A stretch of 64,000 nucleotides of DNA from Pseudoxanthomonas dokdonensis (GCF_001431405.1 NZ_LDJL01000011.1:512672-576671); one strand, 5' to 3'. Shown: positions 48,596 to 58,446, counted from the stretch's first letter. Translations and numbers: made by a program. The notes: a model not told the origin generated them from the sequence alone.

Positions 48596-48668
48596 ATCTG
48601 TTTCCTGTCTTCGATGTGTTGTCCCAGGCGATGACTTTAGCGCTTTCGGCCGGGTTTGCGCATTCCCA

Positions 48669-48698
48669 CAAAAAAAACGGCCGGGTTTCCCCGGCCGT
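48669..48698 (-). terminator. Intrinsic terminator of the TonB receptor gene
   Basis: Minus strand: ACGGCCGGG-GAAA-CCCGGCCGT followed by seven or more T. Lies 25 bp after the receptor stop and upstream of ppnN. Confidence 0.88.
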
Positions 48699-48722
48699 CT
48701 GTTGTTGCGGTTGCGCTGGCAA

Positions 48723-51700
48723 TCAGAACTGGTAGCGGAAGCCCAGCTGCATCGACCATTGCGAGACACCGACATTGAAGCCGTCGGCGTCGGAGTTGGC
48801 CGGCACGGCCGCTTCCGGCGAGGTGAAGTTGTAGATGTACTTGCCGCTGGCCGGGTCGATGCCGGCATAGCGCAGCACGCCTTCATCAGCATAGAAGCCG
48901 TAGTCGTAGATGTGGCCCCAATCCTTGTTGATCAGGTTGCCGATGTTCTGGATGTCCAGCCAGATTTCCGACTTGTGGCCTTCCATGAAGCCTGGCAGCT
49001 GCTGGGTGATGCGCACGTCGAAGGTATTGACCCAGTCAGCACGACCGGAGTTCTGCGGGGCGTACTGGCCCTTGTACTTCTGCAGGTTCTCTTCGTTGCT
49101 CAACCAGTCGAAGAACGCCTGCTCCATCGCCGCGCCACCGGAGAACTGCACGTCACCCGGACCCGACGGCACATACAACAGGTCATTGGTACGGCTGTCG
49201 CCGTTCATGTCGTTGCTGTAGACGTAGCTGTACGGACGACCGCTGCGACCTTCGTAGACCAGGCCAACCTGGGTCTGGTAATCGCCGAAGAAGGCATGCT
49301 TCCAGGTCACCGAACCGCTGAAGCGGTCCTTGATCTCGTAACGTGCGGTGCTCAGCGTGTCGGCATTGGCATTGAACACATAGTTGTAGTTCCAGCCCGA
49401 GGTCGCGGTGGAGCTGGTCAGGCCACTGACTTCCTTGGCGTCGGTGTAGGTGTAGGCCAGCGACCATGCCCAGTCGCTCTCGACCGACCACGGCCGGGTC
49501 AGGCTGACAGTGAACTGGCTGGAACGGCCCTTGTCGGTGGTATCCAGCAGCAGTACGTCACCAAAACGCGGGTCGCGGTTGGCGCGTGCGCTACCACTGC
49601 CAGTAGCAATGTTGCCCCAGAACAGGTCACGGCCGTCCTGGCCGGTACCGGTCGGCTCACCCAGGTCCAGGCGCTGGTAGAACAACGCGGTATTGACCTT
49701 GGTCAGCAGCAATTCGGCCGAAGCGACGATGCCGTACCACGGCAGCTCCTGGTCGAATGCCAGGTTGGCTTTCCACACCGACGGCTGTTCAAAATCATTG
49801 CTGACGAAATTGACGTTCTGGCGCGGCGTCGAAGGCGAGGAGCCGTCGGCGTAGACTTCGACCTGAGTGTAGTTGAGGCCAGTGGTGTTGTAGGCATTGC
49901 TCAGCCACACCTGCGGCGACTCGCCCTGGAACAGGCCGATGCCACCACGCAGCTGGCTGGGCAGCTCGCTGTCGAAGGTGTAGTTGAAGCCAAAACGCGG
50001 CTGCCACAGGAAATCACCACCGCCGACGTCGCTGTTGTCGTAGCCATAGAACTCGGATGCTTCGGCGTTGTAGACCGGATCCTTGTTGGTGTCGTACTTG
50101 TCCGCACGCAGGCCCAGGGTCAGGGTCAGGTTGGCATTGACGTACCACTGATCCTGCACGAACAGACCGGTGGTCTTGTAGGTGTAATCCGCTGCCATGT
50201 TGCTGACGTCCCCGCCCAGCGGATTGCGGTACTGGGTATAGCTGGGCGTGTCGCTGGCGAAGTCGGCGATGCTGTTGTAGGTGAGGAAGCCATCCACGTA
50301 CGGCGCGTAGATGTTGTAGATGTCATTGGTGCTGTAGTCGATACCGAACTTCAGCTCGTGGTCGCCAAAGGTGAAGATGCCGGCGCCGTAGTAATTCCAG
50401 GTTTCGTTGTACAGCTCGTTGTACTGGCTGTTGGTTTCGGTACCCATGTACAGGTACGGGGTCTGGCCAACGTTCTGGCTGTTGGGCTCGCCGAATGCCA
50501 GCTGGATGGCCGGGGTACCCTTGGCCGGCGGCGTGCGTACCGCCGAGTAGTCGCGGTAGGAAACCTTGAACTCGGTCGAGAAATTATCGGTCCAGTCACT
50601 GAACAGCTGGCCGACATAGCTTTCGACCGACTTGTCGTGCTGGTACCAGTACGAGCTCAGCGAAGCTTCGGTGGAACGACCGTAGCCGTTGATGCGCAGC
50701 TTGCTCTGGTCCAGCTTGCTGTAACGCAGGCTGGCACGGTGGGCGTCGCTGATGTTCCAGTCCAGCTTCAGCGCGTACTCTTCCAGATCGGTGTCACCAT
50801 TGCTGTCGGTGCCGCCGGCCGGGACGCCATAACGATCTTCGAAAATCGTCTGGGCCTGGGAAATCTGGTCGGCGGTCACCGAACCATTGCCAATCGCGCT
50901 GCCGGCGACGTCGGCACCCGGTGCTTCCTGGGTGAACTTTTCGTAGTTGGCGAAGAAGAACAGCTTGTCCTTGACGATCGGGCCACCGAAGGTCGCGCCG
51001 TAGGTCTGTTCCTTGGTGAAGCCGTTGAAGGTGTCGCCACCCGGATCGTCACCGACCCAGTCGCCATCACGGTAATAGCCGTAGACCGAACCGTGGAAAT
51101 CGTTGGTACCGGACTTGGTCACCGCATTGACGGTGGCGCCGGTGGCGGCGGCGATGCTGACGTCGTAGTTGGACAGGTTGACGTCAATGGCTTCGATGGC
51201 TTCCATCGACACCGGCTGGCGGCGGGTCGGCATGTTGTTGCCTTCCAGGCCGAAGGTGTCGCTGGCCGACACGCCGTCGATGCTGATCGAGTTGTAGCGC
51301 GGATTCAGGCCGCCGGCCGAGATCGAGCCGGACGCGCGATCGACGAAGGTCACGCGCGGATCCAGGCGCATGTAATCCTGGATGTTGCCGCCCTGCGAAG
51401 GCAGCGAGTTGATGGTGTTCTGGTCAATCGAGACGCCCGAACCCATCTTGTTGGCGCTGAAGATTTCCGAGCCACCGCTGTAGCCGACCGCCTGGACCGC
51501 GCCAAGGGTGGTCATGTCGCCGGTGAGCGAGGCATTGACCGTGTTGACGGTATTCAGATCCAGGTACACGTTGTCCTGGGTGCGGGTGCCCGCGCCTGAC
51601 TTGTTGACGGTGACTTCGTACGGACCACCCACACGCAGGCCGCGGGCGTTGTAACGGCCGCTGGCATCGGTGGTGACCCGGCTGACCGTGCCGGACTCGA

Positions 51701-51866
51701 CATGGGTGATGGTGACTTCCGCGCCGGCGACCGGCTGGCCATCGGCACCGGTGACCACACCGCCGACGCCGGCCGACGTGCTCTGGGCAAAGACGGGAGC
51801 GGCGGCCAGGGCGGCGACCAGGCCAAGCGCGAGCTTGGACATGCGAAGACAACGGTGTTGGTTCAT
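48723..51866 (-). CDS. Oar-like TonB-dependent receptor with N-terminal carboxypeptidase-regulatory-like domain
   Basis: 1047 residues from the ATG at 51866. A signal peptide ends near APVFAQ; then a CarboxypepD_reg-like domain (GGVVTGADGQPVAGAEVTI, about 32-115). The plug domain (about 125-260) has the STTLGAVQAVGYSGGSE-like start and GSISAGGLNPRYNSISIDGVS. The rest is a 22-strand barrel ending in a C-terminal aromatic (WSMQLGFRYQF). The Oar group in Xanthomonadaceae imports or exports large substrates and can be abundant. Monocistronic with its own terminator. Confidence 0.92.
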   Translation of the reverse strand: MNQHRCLRMSKLALGLVAALAAAPVFAQSTSAGVGGVVTGADGQPVAGAEVTITHVESGTVSRVTTDASGRYNARGLRVGGPYEVTVNKSGAGTRTQDNVYLDLNTVNTVNASLTGDMTTLGAVQAVGYSGGSEIFSANKMGSGVSIDQNTINSLPSQGGNIQDYMRLDPRVTFVDRASGSISAGGLNPRYNSISIDGVSASDTFGLEGNNMPTRRQPVSMEAIEAIDVNLSNYDVSIAAATGATVNAVTKSGTNDFHGSVYGYYRDGDWVGDDPGGDTFNGFTKEQTYGATFGGPIVKDKLFFFANYEKFTQEAPGADVAGSAIGNGSVTADQISQAQTIFEDRYGVPAGGTDSNGDTDLEEYALKLDWNISDAHRASLRYSKLDQSKLRINGYGRSTEASLSSYWYQHDKSVESYVGQLFSDWTDNFSTEFKVSYRDYSAVRTPPAKGTPAIQLAFGEPNSQNVGQTPYLYMGTETNSQYNELYNETWNYYGAGIFTFGDHELKFGIDYSTNDIYNIYAPYVDGFLTYNSIADFASDTPSYTQYRNPLGGDVSNMAADYTYKTTGLFVQDQWYVNANLTLTLGLRADKYDTNKDPVYNAEASEFYGYDNSDVGGGDFLWQPRFGFNYTFDSELPSQLRGGIGLFQGESPQVWLSNAYNTTGLNYTQVEVYADGSSPSTPRQNVNFVSNDFEQPSVWKANLAFDQELPWYGIVASAELLLTKVNTALFYQRLDLGEPTGTGQDGRDLFWGNIATGSGSARANRDPRFGDVLLLDTTDKGRSSQFTVSLTRPWSVESDWAWSLAYTYTDAKEVSGLTSSTATSGWNYNYVFNANADTLSTARYEIKDRFSGSVTWKHAFFGDYQTQVGLVYEGRSGRPYSYVYSNDMNGDSRTNDLLYVPSGPGDVQFSGGAAMEQAFFDWLSNEENLQKYKGQYAPQNSGRADWVNTFDVRITQQLPGFMEGHKSEIWLDIQNIGNLINKDWGHIYDYGFYADEGVLRYAGIDPASGKYIYNFTSPEAAVPANSDADGFNVGVSQWSMQLGFRYQF

Positions 51867-52101
51867 GAGTGAAAGCCTCAGGACAAGTTGGCGAAAGCGA
51901 AACTGGGCATCAACCGGACACGGCGAGGAGCAGGCAAGGCCTGTGAGAGTCAAATAACGGCATCCCTGACCCACGCGCACGACCGCGATAAGGTTAATAA
52001 GAGGTTAACACGATAGGACCAATTTGTGACGGTACCGTGACAAACATTCTGCAGTGCAGCACGGATTTACCGACGGCCGGCGCCGTCGCAGCCATCGGGG
52101 G

Positions 52102-52704
52102 TCAGATGTTGGGTGGGCTCAACTTGAGGTAGGTGCCGATGCCGTCCAGCAGCATCTGCACCGAGATGGCCACCAGCAGCATGCCCATCAGTCGCTCCAG
52201 CGCGATCAGGACGCTGCGGCCCAGCCACTTGTACAGCACCGTGGCCGAGACCAGGATCAGAGCGCTGGCGGCCCAGGCCACGAACAGAGCCAGGCTCCAG
52301 TCCATCAGCCGGTCCGGCTCCTGGCTGCCCATCAGCATCACCGCCGCCATGCCCGAAGGCCCGGCCACCAAAGGGATGGCCAGCGGCACGATGAACGGCT
52401 CGCCGCCGGGCAGATCGCCCATCAGCCCTTCCGGACGCGGGAAAATCATCCGGATGCCAATCAGGAACAGCACGATGCCGCCGGCGATGGCGACCGACTC
52501 CTGGCGCAGGTGCATCAGTTCCAGCGCATATTTGCCACCCCACAGGAAGCCCATCAGCACCGCCAGCGCAATCAGCAGCTCGCGCACGACCACGAAGCGC
52601 TGGCGCTTGGGCGGCAGTGGCTTGAGCACGCTGAGGAACACCGGGATGTTGCCCAGCGGGTCGAGAATCAGGAACAGCAACAGGGCGGCGGAAAGAATGG
52701 TCAT
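52102..52704 (-). CDS. MarC-family integral membrane protein
   Basis: 200 residues, six predicted membrane helices. LFLILDPLGNIPVFLSVLKP is the MarC signature, with IAGGIVLFLIGIRMIFPR and PLAIPLVAGPSGMAAVML repeats. The family's function is unknown (formerly linked to multiple antibiotic resistance). It overlaps the SDR gene by 4 bp. Confidence 0.93.
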   Translation of the reverse strand: MTILSAALLLFLILDPLGNIPVFLSVLKPLPPKRQRFVVVRELLIALAVLMGFLWGGKYALELMHLRQESVAIAGGIVLFLIGIRMIFPRPEGLMGDLPGGEPFIVPLAIPLVAGPSGMAAVMLMGSQEPDRLMDWSLALFVAWAASALILVSATVLYKWLGRSVLIALERLMGMLLVAISVQMLLDGIGTYLKLSPPNI

Positions 52705-53447
52705 GCGCGCAGGCTCCAGATTCGGCCGTCGTGGGCGGCGCCGTCGGTTGACAGCAATGTGACACAGGCGTTGCCGTAACGGGCGGCATCAGCGGTCTGC
52801 GGGTCGTGATCATCGGCGTAGGCCCTGGCCCGCAGCGGGGTGCGCATCGGGCCCGGTTGCAGCGCGCGCACATGCACGCCGCTGTTGGCCAGTTCCGCGG
52901 CCAGCATCTGTACCAGCGCGCTACGGCCATGCTGGGCGACGCCATAGCCGCCCCAGTAGGCCTGCCCTACCCGCTGCAGGTCTTCCAGCACGAACGCGAG
53001 CACGCCATGGCTCGACTGCCGGAGTAGCGGCAGGCAAGCCTGGCTGAGCCACCACGGCGCGGTCAGGTTGACGTGCAATGCACGCGCGAATGCGGCCGGG
53101 TCGGTGTGTTCCAGCGGGGTCAGGCCCTTGAACTCGGCCGCGCAATGCAGCACGCCGTCCAGCCTGCCCAGCTCTGCCTCGATGCGTTGCGCCATCTCCG
53201 CGTAGTCGTCGGCGCTGGCGCCCTCCAGATCCAGCGGATACAGCAACGGCTCGGCACCGGCCTGGGCGACCGTGTCATACAGCCGGTTCAACTTCGGCAG
53301 CTTGCGTCCGGCCAGCACCAGGGTGGCACCGGCCCTGGCGCAGGCCAGCGCGGCTTCGCTGCCGAGCCCGCCATGGGCGCCACTGATCAGCACGACCTTG
53401 TCGGCCAGCGGGCGCGGCTGCGCCATCGGCAAATCAATCAGGCTCAC
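52701..53447 (-). CDS. Short-chain dehydrogenase-like protein lacking usual catalytic residues (YciK-like)
   Basis: 248 residues. The Rossmann fold is present (VVLISGAHGGLGSEAALACA; later LDGVLHCAAEFKGL). The active site is degenerate: the YxxxK motif reads YGVAQ (Gln for Lys), and the strand that usually carries the catalytic Ser reads LAFVLEDLQ. Otherwise resembles E. coli YciK. It overlaps grx4 and marC by 4 bp each. May be non-catalytic or use another mechanism. Confidence 0.88.
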   Translation of the reverse strand: MSLIDLPMAQPRPLADKVVLISGAHGGLGSEAALACARAGATLVLAGRKLPKLNRLYDTVAQAGAEPLLYPLDLEGASADDYAEMAQRIEAELGRLDGVLHCAAEFKGLTPLEHTDPAAFARALHVNLTAPWWLSQACLPLLRQSSHGVLAFVLEDLQRVGQAYWGGYGVAQHGRSALVQMLAAELANSGVHVRALQPGPMRTPLRARAYADDHDPQTADAARYGNACVTLLSTDGAAHDGRIWSLRA

Positions 53448-53764
53448 TGGGCGATGGCTTCCGAGACGATGCGTTCAAGCTCACCGGACTCGAACAGTTC
53501 GAGGGTGATGTCACAACCGCCAATCAGTTCGCCATGGATGAACAGTTGCGGGAACGTCGGCCAGTTGGAAAAACGCGGCAGGTTGGCGCGGATTTCCGGC
53601 TCCTCCAGCACGTTGATGGTGTACAGCTGCTCGGCGCCGGCGGACTTCAGCGCCTGGATCGCCTTGCTGGAAAAACCGCACATCGGGTACTCGGGCGTGC
53701 CCTTCATGAAAAGGATGATCGGATGGTTCTCGACCTCCGCCTGGATGCGGGCCATGACTGGCAT
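53444..53764 (-). CDS. grxD: Monothiol glutaredoxin (Grx4/GrxD)
   Basis: 106 residues. KGTPEYPMCGFS contains the CGFS active site (Cys29), followed by WPTFPQLFIHGELIGGCDI, the cis-Pro and glutathione-binding region. Grx4 binds a [2Fe-2S] cluster with glutathione and BolA and takes part in iron-sulfur assembly and iron sensing. First gene of a three-gene operon and divergent from sodB. Confidence 0.96.
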   Translation of the reverse strand: MPVMARIQAEVENHPIILFMKGTPEYPMCGFSSKAIQALKSAGAEQLYTINVLEEPEIRANLPRFSNWPTFPQLFIHGELIGGCDITLELFESGELERIVSEAIAQ

Positions 53765-53785
53765 GCTGTTTTTCTCCTGCGTTGA

Positions 53786-53799
53786 CGGTTTGCAAACCG
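53786..53799. promoter_or_regulatory. 14-bp perfect palindrome between grxD and sodB
   Basis: CGGTTTGCAAACCG is a perfect inverted repeat in the 151-bp divergent promoter region. It lies between a -35-like TTGACG (53782-53787) and a -10-like TTACAC (53807-53812) for sodB, an operator-like position. Regulator unknown; it does not resemble a Fur box. Confidence 0.45.
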
Positions 53800-53915
53800 C
53801 CGTCGGTTACACTTTCGGTTCATCCCGCCGACGTTCGCCGGCAGGGAACGTATTGTAAGCCCTATGCGTCACAGTACCGACGCTTTCCATTCCGCCTAGC
53901 GTAAGGATCCAAGCC

Positions 53916-54494
53916 ATGGCCATTGAACTGCCCCCCCTTCCGTACGACCGTACCGCCCTGGAACCGCACATCTCCGGCGAGACCATCGATTTCCACTACG
54001 GCAAGCATCACAAGGCCTACGTGGACAATCTGAACAAGATGATCGAAGGCACCGAATATGCCGACATGCCGCTGGAAGAGATCATCCGCAAATCGCAGGG
54101 TGGCGTGTTCAACAATGCCGCCCAGGTCTGGAACCACACCTTCTACTGGAACTGCCTCAAGCCCAGCGGCGGCGGCGAGCCGACCGGCAAGCTGGCCGAG
54201 CTGATCAACCAGGCGTTTGGCGATTTCGCCAAGTTCAAGGAAGAGTTCAGCAAGAACGCAGTGACCACTTTCGGTTCCGGCTGGGGCTGGCTGGTGCAGC
54301 GCGCCGATGGTTCGGTGGCCCTGGCCAGCACCTCCAACGCGGTCAACCCGCTGGTCGGTGACGATACTCCGCTGCTGACCGTGGACGTGTGGGAACACGC
54401 GTACTACATCGACTACCGCAATGCGCGTCCGAAGTACGTCGAATCATTCTGGGCGCTGGTCAACTGGGACTTCGTCGCCAGCAACCTGCGCTGA
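53916..54494 (+). CDS. sodB: Superoxide dismutase, Fe type
   Basis: 192 residues. [32 protein letters not shown] and the metal-ligand motif [13 protein letters not shown] are present, with the GSGWGWL and Q/G pattern of Fe-SOD. Same length and strong likeness to E. coli SodB. Detoxifies superoxide in the cytoplasm. Confidence 0.97.
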   Translation: MAIELPPLPYDRTALEPHISGETIDFHYGKHHKAYVDNLNKMIEGTEYADMPLEEIIRKSQGGVFNNAAQVWNHTFYWNCLKPSGGGEPTGKLAELINQAFGDFAKFKEEFSKNAVTTFGSGWGWLVQRADGSVALASTSNAVNPLVGDDTPLLTVDVWEHAYYIDYRNARPKYVESFWALVNWDFVASNLR

Positions 54495-54515
54495 GTCCAG
54501 CAAACAGCAGAACAA

Positions 54516-54544
54516 ACGGCCGGATCATCCGGCCGTTTTTTTTT
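54516..54544 (+). terminator. Intrinsic terminator of sodB
   Basis: ACGGCCGGAT-C-ATCCGGCCGT stem followed by nine T, 21 bp after the stop. The next gene (purK) is convergent. Confidence 0.9.
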
Positions 54545-54560
54545 GCAGCGTTGGCCAGGC

Positions 54561-55703
54561 TCAGCCGCCGAGTCGGGCGATGACCGGGGCCACCTGCGCC
54601 TGCCGGTCGAGCTGTGCGCCGACCTTGCGCAGCCCTTCGGCCAGCGTGGCCGGAGCGTCGGCACGCAGGGTGGCATGGCCAACCTTGCGGCCTTCACGGC
54701 CCTGCTTGCCATAGTCGTGCCAGTGACCGCCGGGCTGGCCCAACACCGCCGTTGCCTCCGGCATGTGGCCAATCCAGTTCAACATGCAGGCGTGGCCGAT
54801 CATGCCGGTATCGCCCAACGGCAATCCCAGTACCGCCCGCAGGTGGTTTTCGAACTGCGAGGTCTCCGCCCCTTCAATGGTCCAGTGCCCCGAGTTGTGC
54901 ACGCGTGGTGCCATCTCGTTGGCCAGCAGCTCGCCGTCGCGGCAGAACAGCTCCAGCGCGAACACCCCGACGTAGCCGGTCTTCTCGGCCAGCAGGCGGG
55001 CATATTCGATTGCGGCCTGCTCGACCGCTGGTGATGCCGTGGCCGGCGCCAGACTGGCCGACAGCACCCCGTCGACATGCCAGTTCTCGGTCAACGGCCA
55101 GGTCCGGAACTCACCGTCGCGGGCGCGTATCGCGACCACCGACAGTTCACGTTCGAACGGCACGAACGCTTCCAGTATCAGGCCGACAGTCTGCGCCTGC
55201 GGCCCCAGCGCCTGCCACGCCGCATCGACATCGGCCGCGCTCTTGATCCGGAACTGGCCCTTGCCGTCGTACCCCAGGCGCCGGGTCTTGAGAATGGCGG
55301 GAATACCGACTTCCTGCAGCGCCGCGTCCAGTTCCTCCCGCGAAGACAGCGCGGCGAAGGCCGGCACCGGAATGCCCAGCTCGCGGAACAAGGTTTTTTC
55401 AGCCAGGCGGTCCTGGGCAATCGCCAGCGCCCGCGGATTGGGGAACACCGGTACCCGTGCGGCCAGCCACTCGGCGCTTTCGGCCGGCACGTTTTCGAAG
55501 TCGAACGTGGCGACATCGACGCGCCCGGCGAAATCGGCCAGCGCAGCTTCGTCCCGATAGTCACCCACCAGCAACGGCGCGAACTGGCCGGCGCAGGCGT
55601 CGGCGACGGTATCCATGGTCAGGAAGCGCAGCCCCAGCGGCGCACCGGACAATGAAAGCATGCGGGCCAGTTGCCCGCCTCCGAGAATGCCTACCGTGGT
55701 CAT
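54561..55703 (-). CDS. purK: N5-carboxyaminoimidazole ribonucleotide synthase
   Basis: 380 residues. [21 protein letters not shown] start; ATP-grasp motifs ([51 protein letters not shown]). Converts AIR plus bicarbonate and ATP to N5-CAIR in purine synthesis. ATGA overlap with purE. Confidence 0.97.
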   Translation of the reverse strand: MTTVGILGGGQLARMLSLSGAPLGLRFLTMDTVADACAGQFAPLLVGDYRDEAALADFAGRVDVATFDFENVPAESAEWLAARVPVFPNPRALAIAQDRLAEKTLFRELGIPVPAFAALSSREELDAALQEVGIPAILKTRRLGYDGKGQFRIKSAADVDAAWQALGPQAQTVGLILEAFVPFERELSVVAIRARDGEFRTWPLTENWHVDGVLSASLAPATASPAVEQAAIEYARLLAEKTGYVGVFALELFCRDGELLANEMAPRVHNSGHWTIEGAETSQFENHLRAVLGLPLGDTGMIGHACMLNWIGHMPEATAVLGQPGGHWHDYGKQGREGRKVGHATLRADAPATLAEGLRKVGAQLDRQAQVAPVIARLGG

Positions 55704-56203
55704 TGGCGCGGATCGTCGCTGGCCATGACGTCGTCGGTCTGCTTGGCCCGGAAGCCAGCCAGGGCGGCGCCGATGGCCGGATATTCCACGGCCAGAAGTG
55801 CCGCGCTGAACAAGGCGGCATTGGCGGCACCGGCATTGCCGATGGCGAACGTGGCGACCGGGATGCCGGCCGGCATCTGCACGATCGACAGCAGCGAATC
55901 CATCCCGTTCAGTGCCTTCGACTGCACCGGCACCCCGAGCACCGGCACCGCGGTCTTGGCCGCCAGCATGCCAGGCAGGTGGGCAGCGCCACCGGCACCG
56001 GCGATGATCGCCCGCAGACCGCGCGCCGCAGCCTGGTCGGCATAGGAAAACAGCACATCGGGAGTGCGGTGGGCCGACACCACTTTGACTTCGTAGGGCA
56101 CGCCCAGCGCATCGAGCTTCTGCGCGGCGTGTTGCATGGTCTCCCAGTCAGAGCGGGAACCCATCACGATGCCCACCACGGGGCTGGATGAATTGGCGGT
56201 CAT
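55700..56203 (-). CDS. purE: N5-carboxyaminoimidazole ribonucleotide mutase
   Basis: 167 residues from the ATG at 56203. [28 protein letters not shown] and [14 protein letters not shown] are the class I PurE signatures; catalytic His in SAHR. Converts N5-CAIR to CAIR. Overlaps purK. Divergent from the Trm112-like gene. Confidence 0.97.
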   Translation of the reverse strand: MTANSSSPVVGIVMGSRSDWETMQHAAQKLDALGVPYEVKVVSAHRTPDVLFSYADQAAARGLRAIIAGAGGAAHLPGMLAAKTAVPVLGVPVQSKALNGMDSLLSIVQMPAGIPVATFAIGNAGAANAALFSAALLAVEYPAIGAALAGFRAKQTDDVMASDDPRQ

Positions 56204-56260
56204 GGCCGTCCTCGGTCGCAAAGACGTATTCTACCCTTCTGCCAGAACGACGTTGGAACC

Positions 56261-56530
56261 ATGGATCGCAAACTGCTGGATATCCTCTGCTGCCCCACCA
56301 CCCGCCAGCCGCTGTCACTGCTGGATGCGCGCGGCATCGATTCGCTCAACCAGGCCATTGCCGGCGGCGGCGTGCGGCGCGCCGACGAAACCGCGCAGAC
56401 CACGCCACTGCGCCAGGCGCTGGTGACCCAGGACCGCAAGCGCGTGTACCGGGTCGAGGACGGGATCCCGGTGTTGCTGGCCGAGGAAGCCATCGCGACC
56501 GCGCAAATCGCTGATTTCCCGGCCAAATGA
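56261..56530 (+). CDS. Trm112-family small protein
   Basis: 89 residues. MDRKLLDILCCPTTRQPLSL and YRVEDGIPVLL are the Trm112/YcaR pattern. The central part (about 25-60) is longer than in E. coli YcaR and the second zinc Cys pair is not evident. Its ATGA overlaps nadC; in bacteria these proteins are poorly understood, possibly methyltransferase partners. Confidence 0.9.
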   Translation: MDRKLLDILCCPTTRQPLSLLDARGIDSLNQAIAGGGVRRADETAQTTPLRQALVTQDRKRVYRVEDGIPVLLAEEAIATAQIADFPAK

Positions 56531-57426
56531 GCCGCCCGGACGTGCAGGCCGCGCCCGCGGTCGACCCGGAACTGGTGCTGGCCGATGTGCGCCGCGCCCT
56601 GGCCGAGGATGTCGGCAGCGGCGACGTCACCGCCGCATTGCTGCCGGACACTGCAGACGTCGCCTATCTGTTGTGCAAACAGGACGCGGTAATCGCCGGA
56701 CGGCCGTGGTTCGACGCCTGCCATCGGCTGCTGGACCCGTCGGTGCGGATCGACTGGCGGGTCGAGGAAGGTCAGCGGGTGGCCGCCGGTACCGTACTGG
56801 CGACCCTGCAGGGGCATTCACGGTCCCTGGTCACCGCCGAGCGCACCGCGCTCAATTTCATCCAGACCCTGTCGGCGACGGCGACCACCACCGCTGCCTA
56901 CGTCGAGGCCGTGCACGGCACCGCCGCGCGCATCCTCGATACCCGCAAGACCCTGCCCGGCCTGCGCATCGCGCAGAAGTACGCGGTCCGCTGCGGCGGT
57001 GGCCACAACCACCGCATCGGCCTGTACGACGCGGTGATGCTGAAGGAAAACCATATCCGTGCCGCCGGTTCGCTGAGTGCTGCCACCCTCGCCGCACGGC
57101 AGCTGCATCCGCAGTTGCCGCTGATTGTGGAAGTGGAAACGCTGGCGCAGCTGCGCGAAGCCATCGACTGCGGCTGCGACCGCATCCTGATCGACGACTT
57201 CGACCCGGCGACCCGGCGCGAAGCGGTGCGCATCACCGCCGGGCGGATTCCGCTGGAAGTTTCCGGCAGCGTGGATCTGGACAGTGTCCGCGGCATCGCC
57301 CTGGACGGCGTCGATTGCATTTCCATCGGCGGCCTGACCAAGCATGTGCGCGCGATTGATCTGTCGATGAAACTGGGACCACCGCCGGCTATGGCCGCTA
57401 CACAGGCGCGCCCGGATGGGACCTGA
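56527..57426 (+). CDS. nadC: Nicotinate-nucleotide pyrophosphorylase (quinolinate PRTase)
   Basis: 299 residues. LDTRKTLPGLRIAQKYAVRCGGG, HRIGLYDAVMLKENH and GVDCISIGGLTKH are the QPRTase signatures. Converts quinolinate and PRPP to nicotinate mononucleotide in NAD synthesis. Overlaps the Trm112-like gene and the DUF3301 gene. Confidence 0.97.
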   Translation: MSRPDVQAAPAVDPELVLADVRRALAEDVGSGDVTAALLPDTADVAYLLCKQDAVIAGRPWFDACHRLLDPSVRIDWRVEEGQRVAAGTVLATLQGHSRSLVTAERTALNFIQTLSATATTTAAYVEAVHGTAARILDTRKTLPGLRIAQKYAVRCGGGHNHRIGLYDAVMLKENHIRAAGSLSAATLAARQLHPQLPLIVEVETLAQLREAIDCGCDRILIDDFDPATRREAVRITAGRIPLEVSGSVDLDSVRGIALDGVDCISIGGLTKHVRAIDLSMKLGPPPAMAATQARPDGT

Positions 57427-57760
57427 AATCATCCTGGTGATGATCGCCGGTGGCGCGCTGTTCTTTTACTGGAACGCAGCGCGCGATGCCGCCGAGCATG
57501 CCGAGCGCCTGGGCCGCAACGCCTGCGATGCGGCTGGCGTGATCTGGCTTGACCAGACCGTGCATGCACATGGCATCCGCGTGCGACGTGGCGATGACGG
57601 CAAGCTCGGCTTCGAACGCAGCTTCCGTTTCGAGTACTCGCACGACGGCATCGACCGCCATATTGGCCGACTGGTGCTACGCGGCCGGCGGCTGGTGTCG
57701 TTCATCGGTCCGGTGCGGCCTTCGGTCAGCGAGTTCCCGCCGCGCACACCGCTGTCGTAG
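57416..57760 (+). CDS. DUF3301-family protein
   Basis: 114 residues from the ATG at 57416, which lies within the nadC end. One N-terminal membrane helix (about 5-20, IILVMIAGGALFFYWNA) then a beta-rich domain with ARDAAEHAERLGRNACDAAG and QTVHAHGIRVRRGDDGKL, RSFRFEYSHDG, typical of DUF3301. Function unknown. Confidence 0.85.
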   Translation: MGPEIILVMIAGGALFFYWNAARDAAEHAERLGRNACDAAGVIWLDQTVHAHGIRVRRGDDGKLGFERSFRFEYSHDGIDRHIGRLVLRGRRLVSFIGPVRPSVSEFPPRTPLS

Positions 57761-57827
57761 CGCGCGAGTGGCGGCGATTCGAGAAAGCGCTGCATCAAGG
57801 GATGCAGGCTGATAACAGCCGGTACCG

Positions 57828-58325
57828 TTACTTGACCACGCGCAGATGCGGCCGCTTGCCGGTCGAAGGTGTCGGCGGCGACGGTGTGTCGTCGTCGCCA
57901 TCGCCGCTGTTGTCGGACACCAGCACGTACGGGTTGCCGCTGTCCTCGGCCGAGGTCTCCTGATCCGAGGGTTCCTGCGGATCGGCGGTGTGGGCGGTGT
58001 CTTCCGGCAGCGCCATGCCCTGCCCGGTTTCACGCGAATAGATCGCCACCACCGCCGACATCGGCACCATTACCGGAAAACTGACCCCGCCGAATCGAGC
58101 CGAAAAGCTGACGCTGTGGTTGTCGATATGCAGCCCCTGCACCGCGCGCTGGGCGATGTTCAACACCACTTTGCCTTCCTTGACCGTGCTGGCCGGTACC
58201 TGCACGCCGGGCTGGGTCGCATCCACCAGCAGGTGTGGGGTCATGTCGTTGTCAGCTATCCATTCCGCCAGGGCCCGCAAAAGATAGGGGCGGTAACTGG
58301 TCATGGCGGGAACGTGGTCGGTCAT
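57828..58325 (-). CDS. sspB: ClpXP protease specificity-enhancing factor SspB
   Basis: 165 residues from the ATG at 58325 (an ATG at 58304 is also possible). YRPYLLRALAEWIADNDMTPHLLVDATQPGVQVP, VLNIAQRAVQ, SARFGGV and AIYSRETGQGMALPE match SspB. The C-terminal acidic linker ends RPHLRVVK, the ClpX-docking tail. Delivers ssrA-tagged proteins to ClpXP. Located downstream of sspA with a small secreted-protein gene between. Confidence 0.95.
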   Translation of the reverse strand: MTDHVPAMTSYRPYLLRALAEWIADNDMTPHLLVDATQPGVQVPASTVKEGKVVLNIAQRAVQGLHIDNHSVSFSARFGGVSFPVMVPMSAVVAIYSRETGQGMALPEDTAHTADPQEPSDQETSAEDSGNPYVLVSDNSGDGDDDTPSPPTPSTGKRPHLRVVK

Positions 58326-58446
58326 GGCACTCGAAGGGTCGGGATTGTGGGTAGCAGTGTCGCACGAAGCAGGTGAGCCTGGCCCAACGCACGCATCGTG
58401 CCGCCGCGACCGGCAGCCACGGCGCGGCGGCGGTGCGGTCAATCGT

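Noticed and set aside
48596..48892. N-terminal extension of ppnN
   Set aside because: It would run across the TonB receptor terminator and the receptor gene end; the ATG at 48595 gives the family length.
48549..51599. 1016-residue plus-strand ORF opposite the TonB receptor
   Set aside because: It is the antisense frame of a strongly recognisable receptor gene; its translation has no domain pattern and reflects high GC third positions.
54614..55246. Arg/Pro-rich plus-strand ORF opposite purK
   Set aside because: Low-complexity shadow frame of a conserved purine gene.
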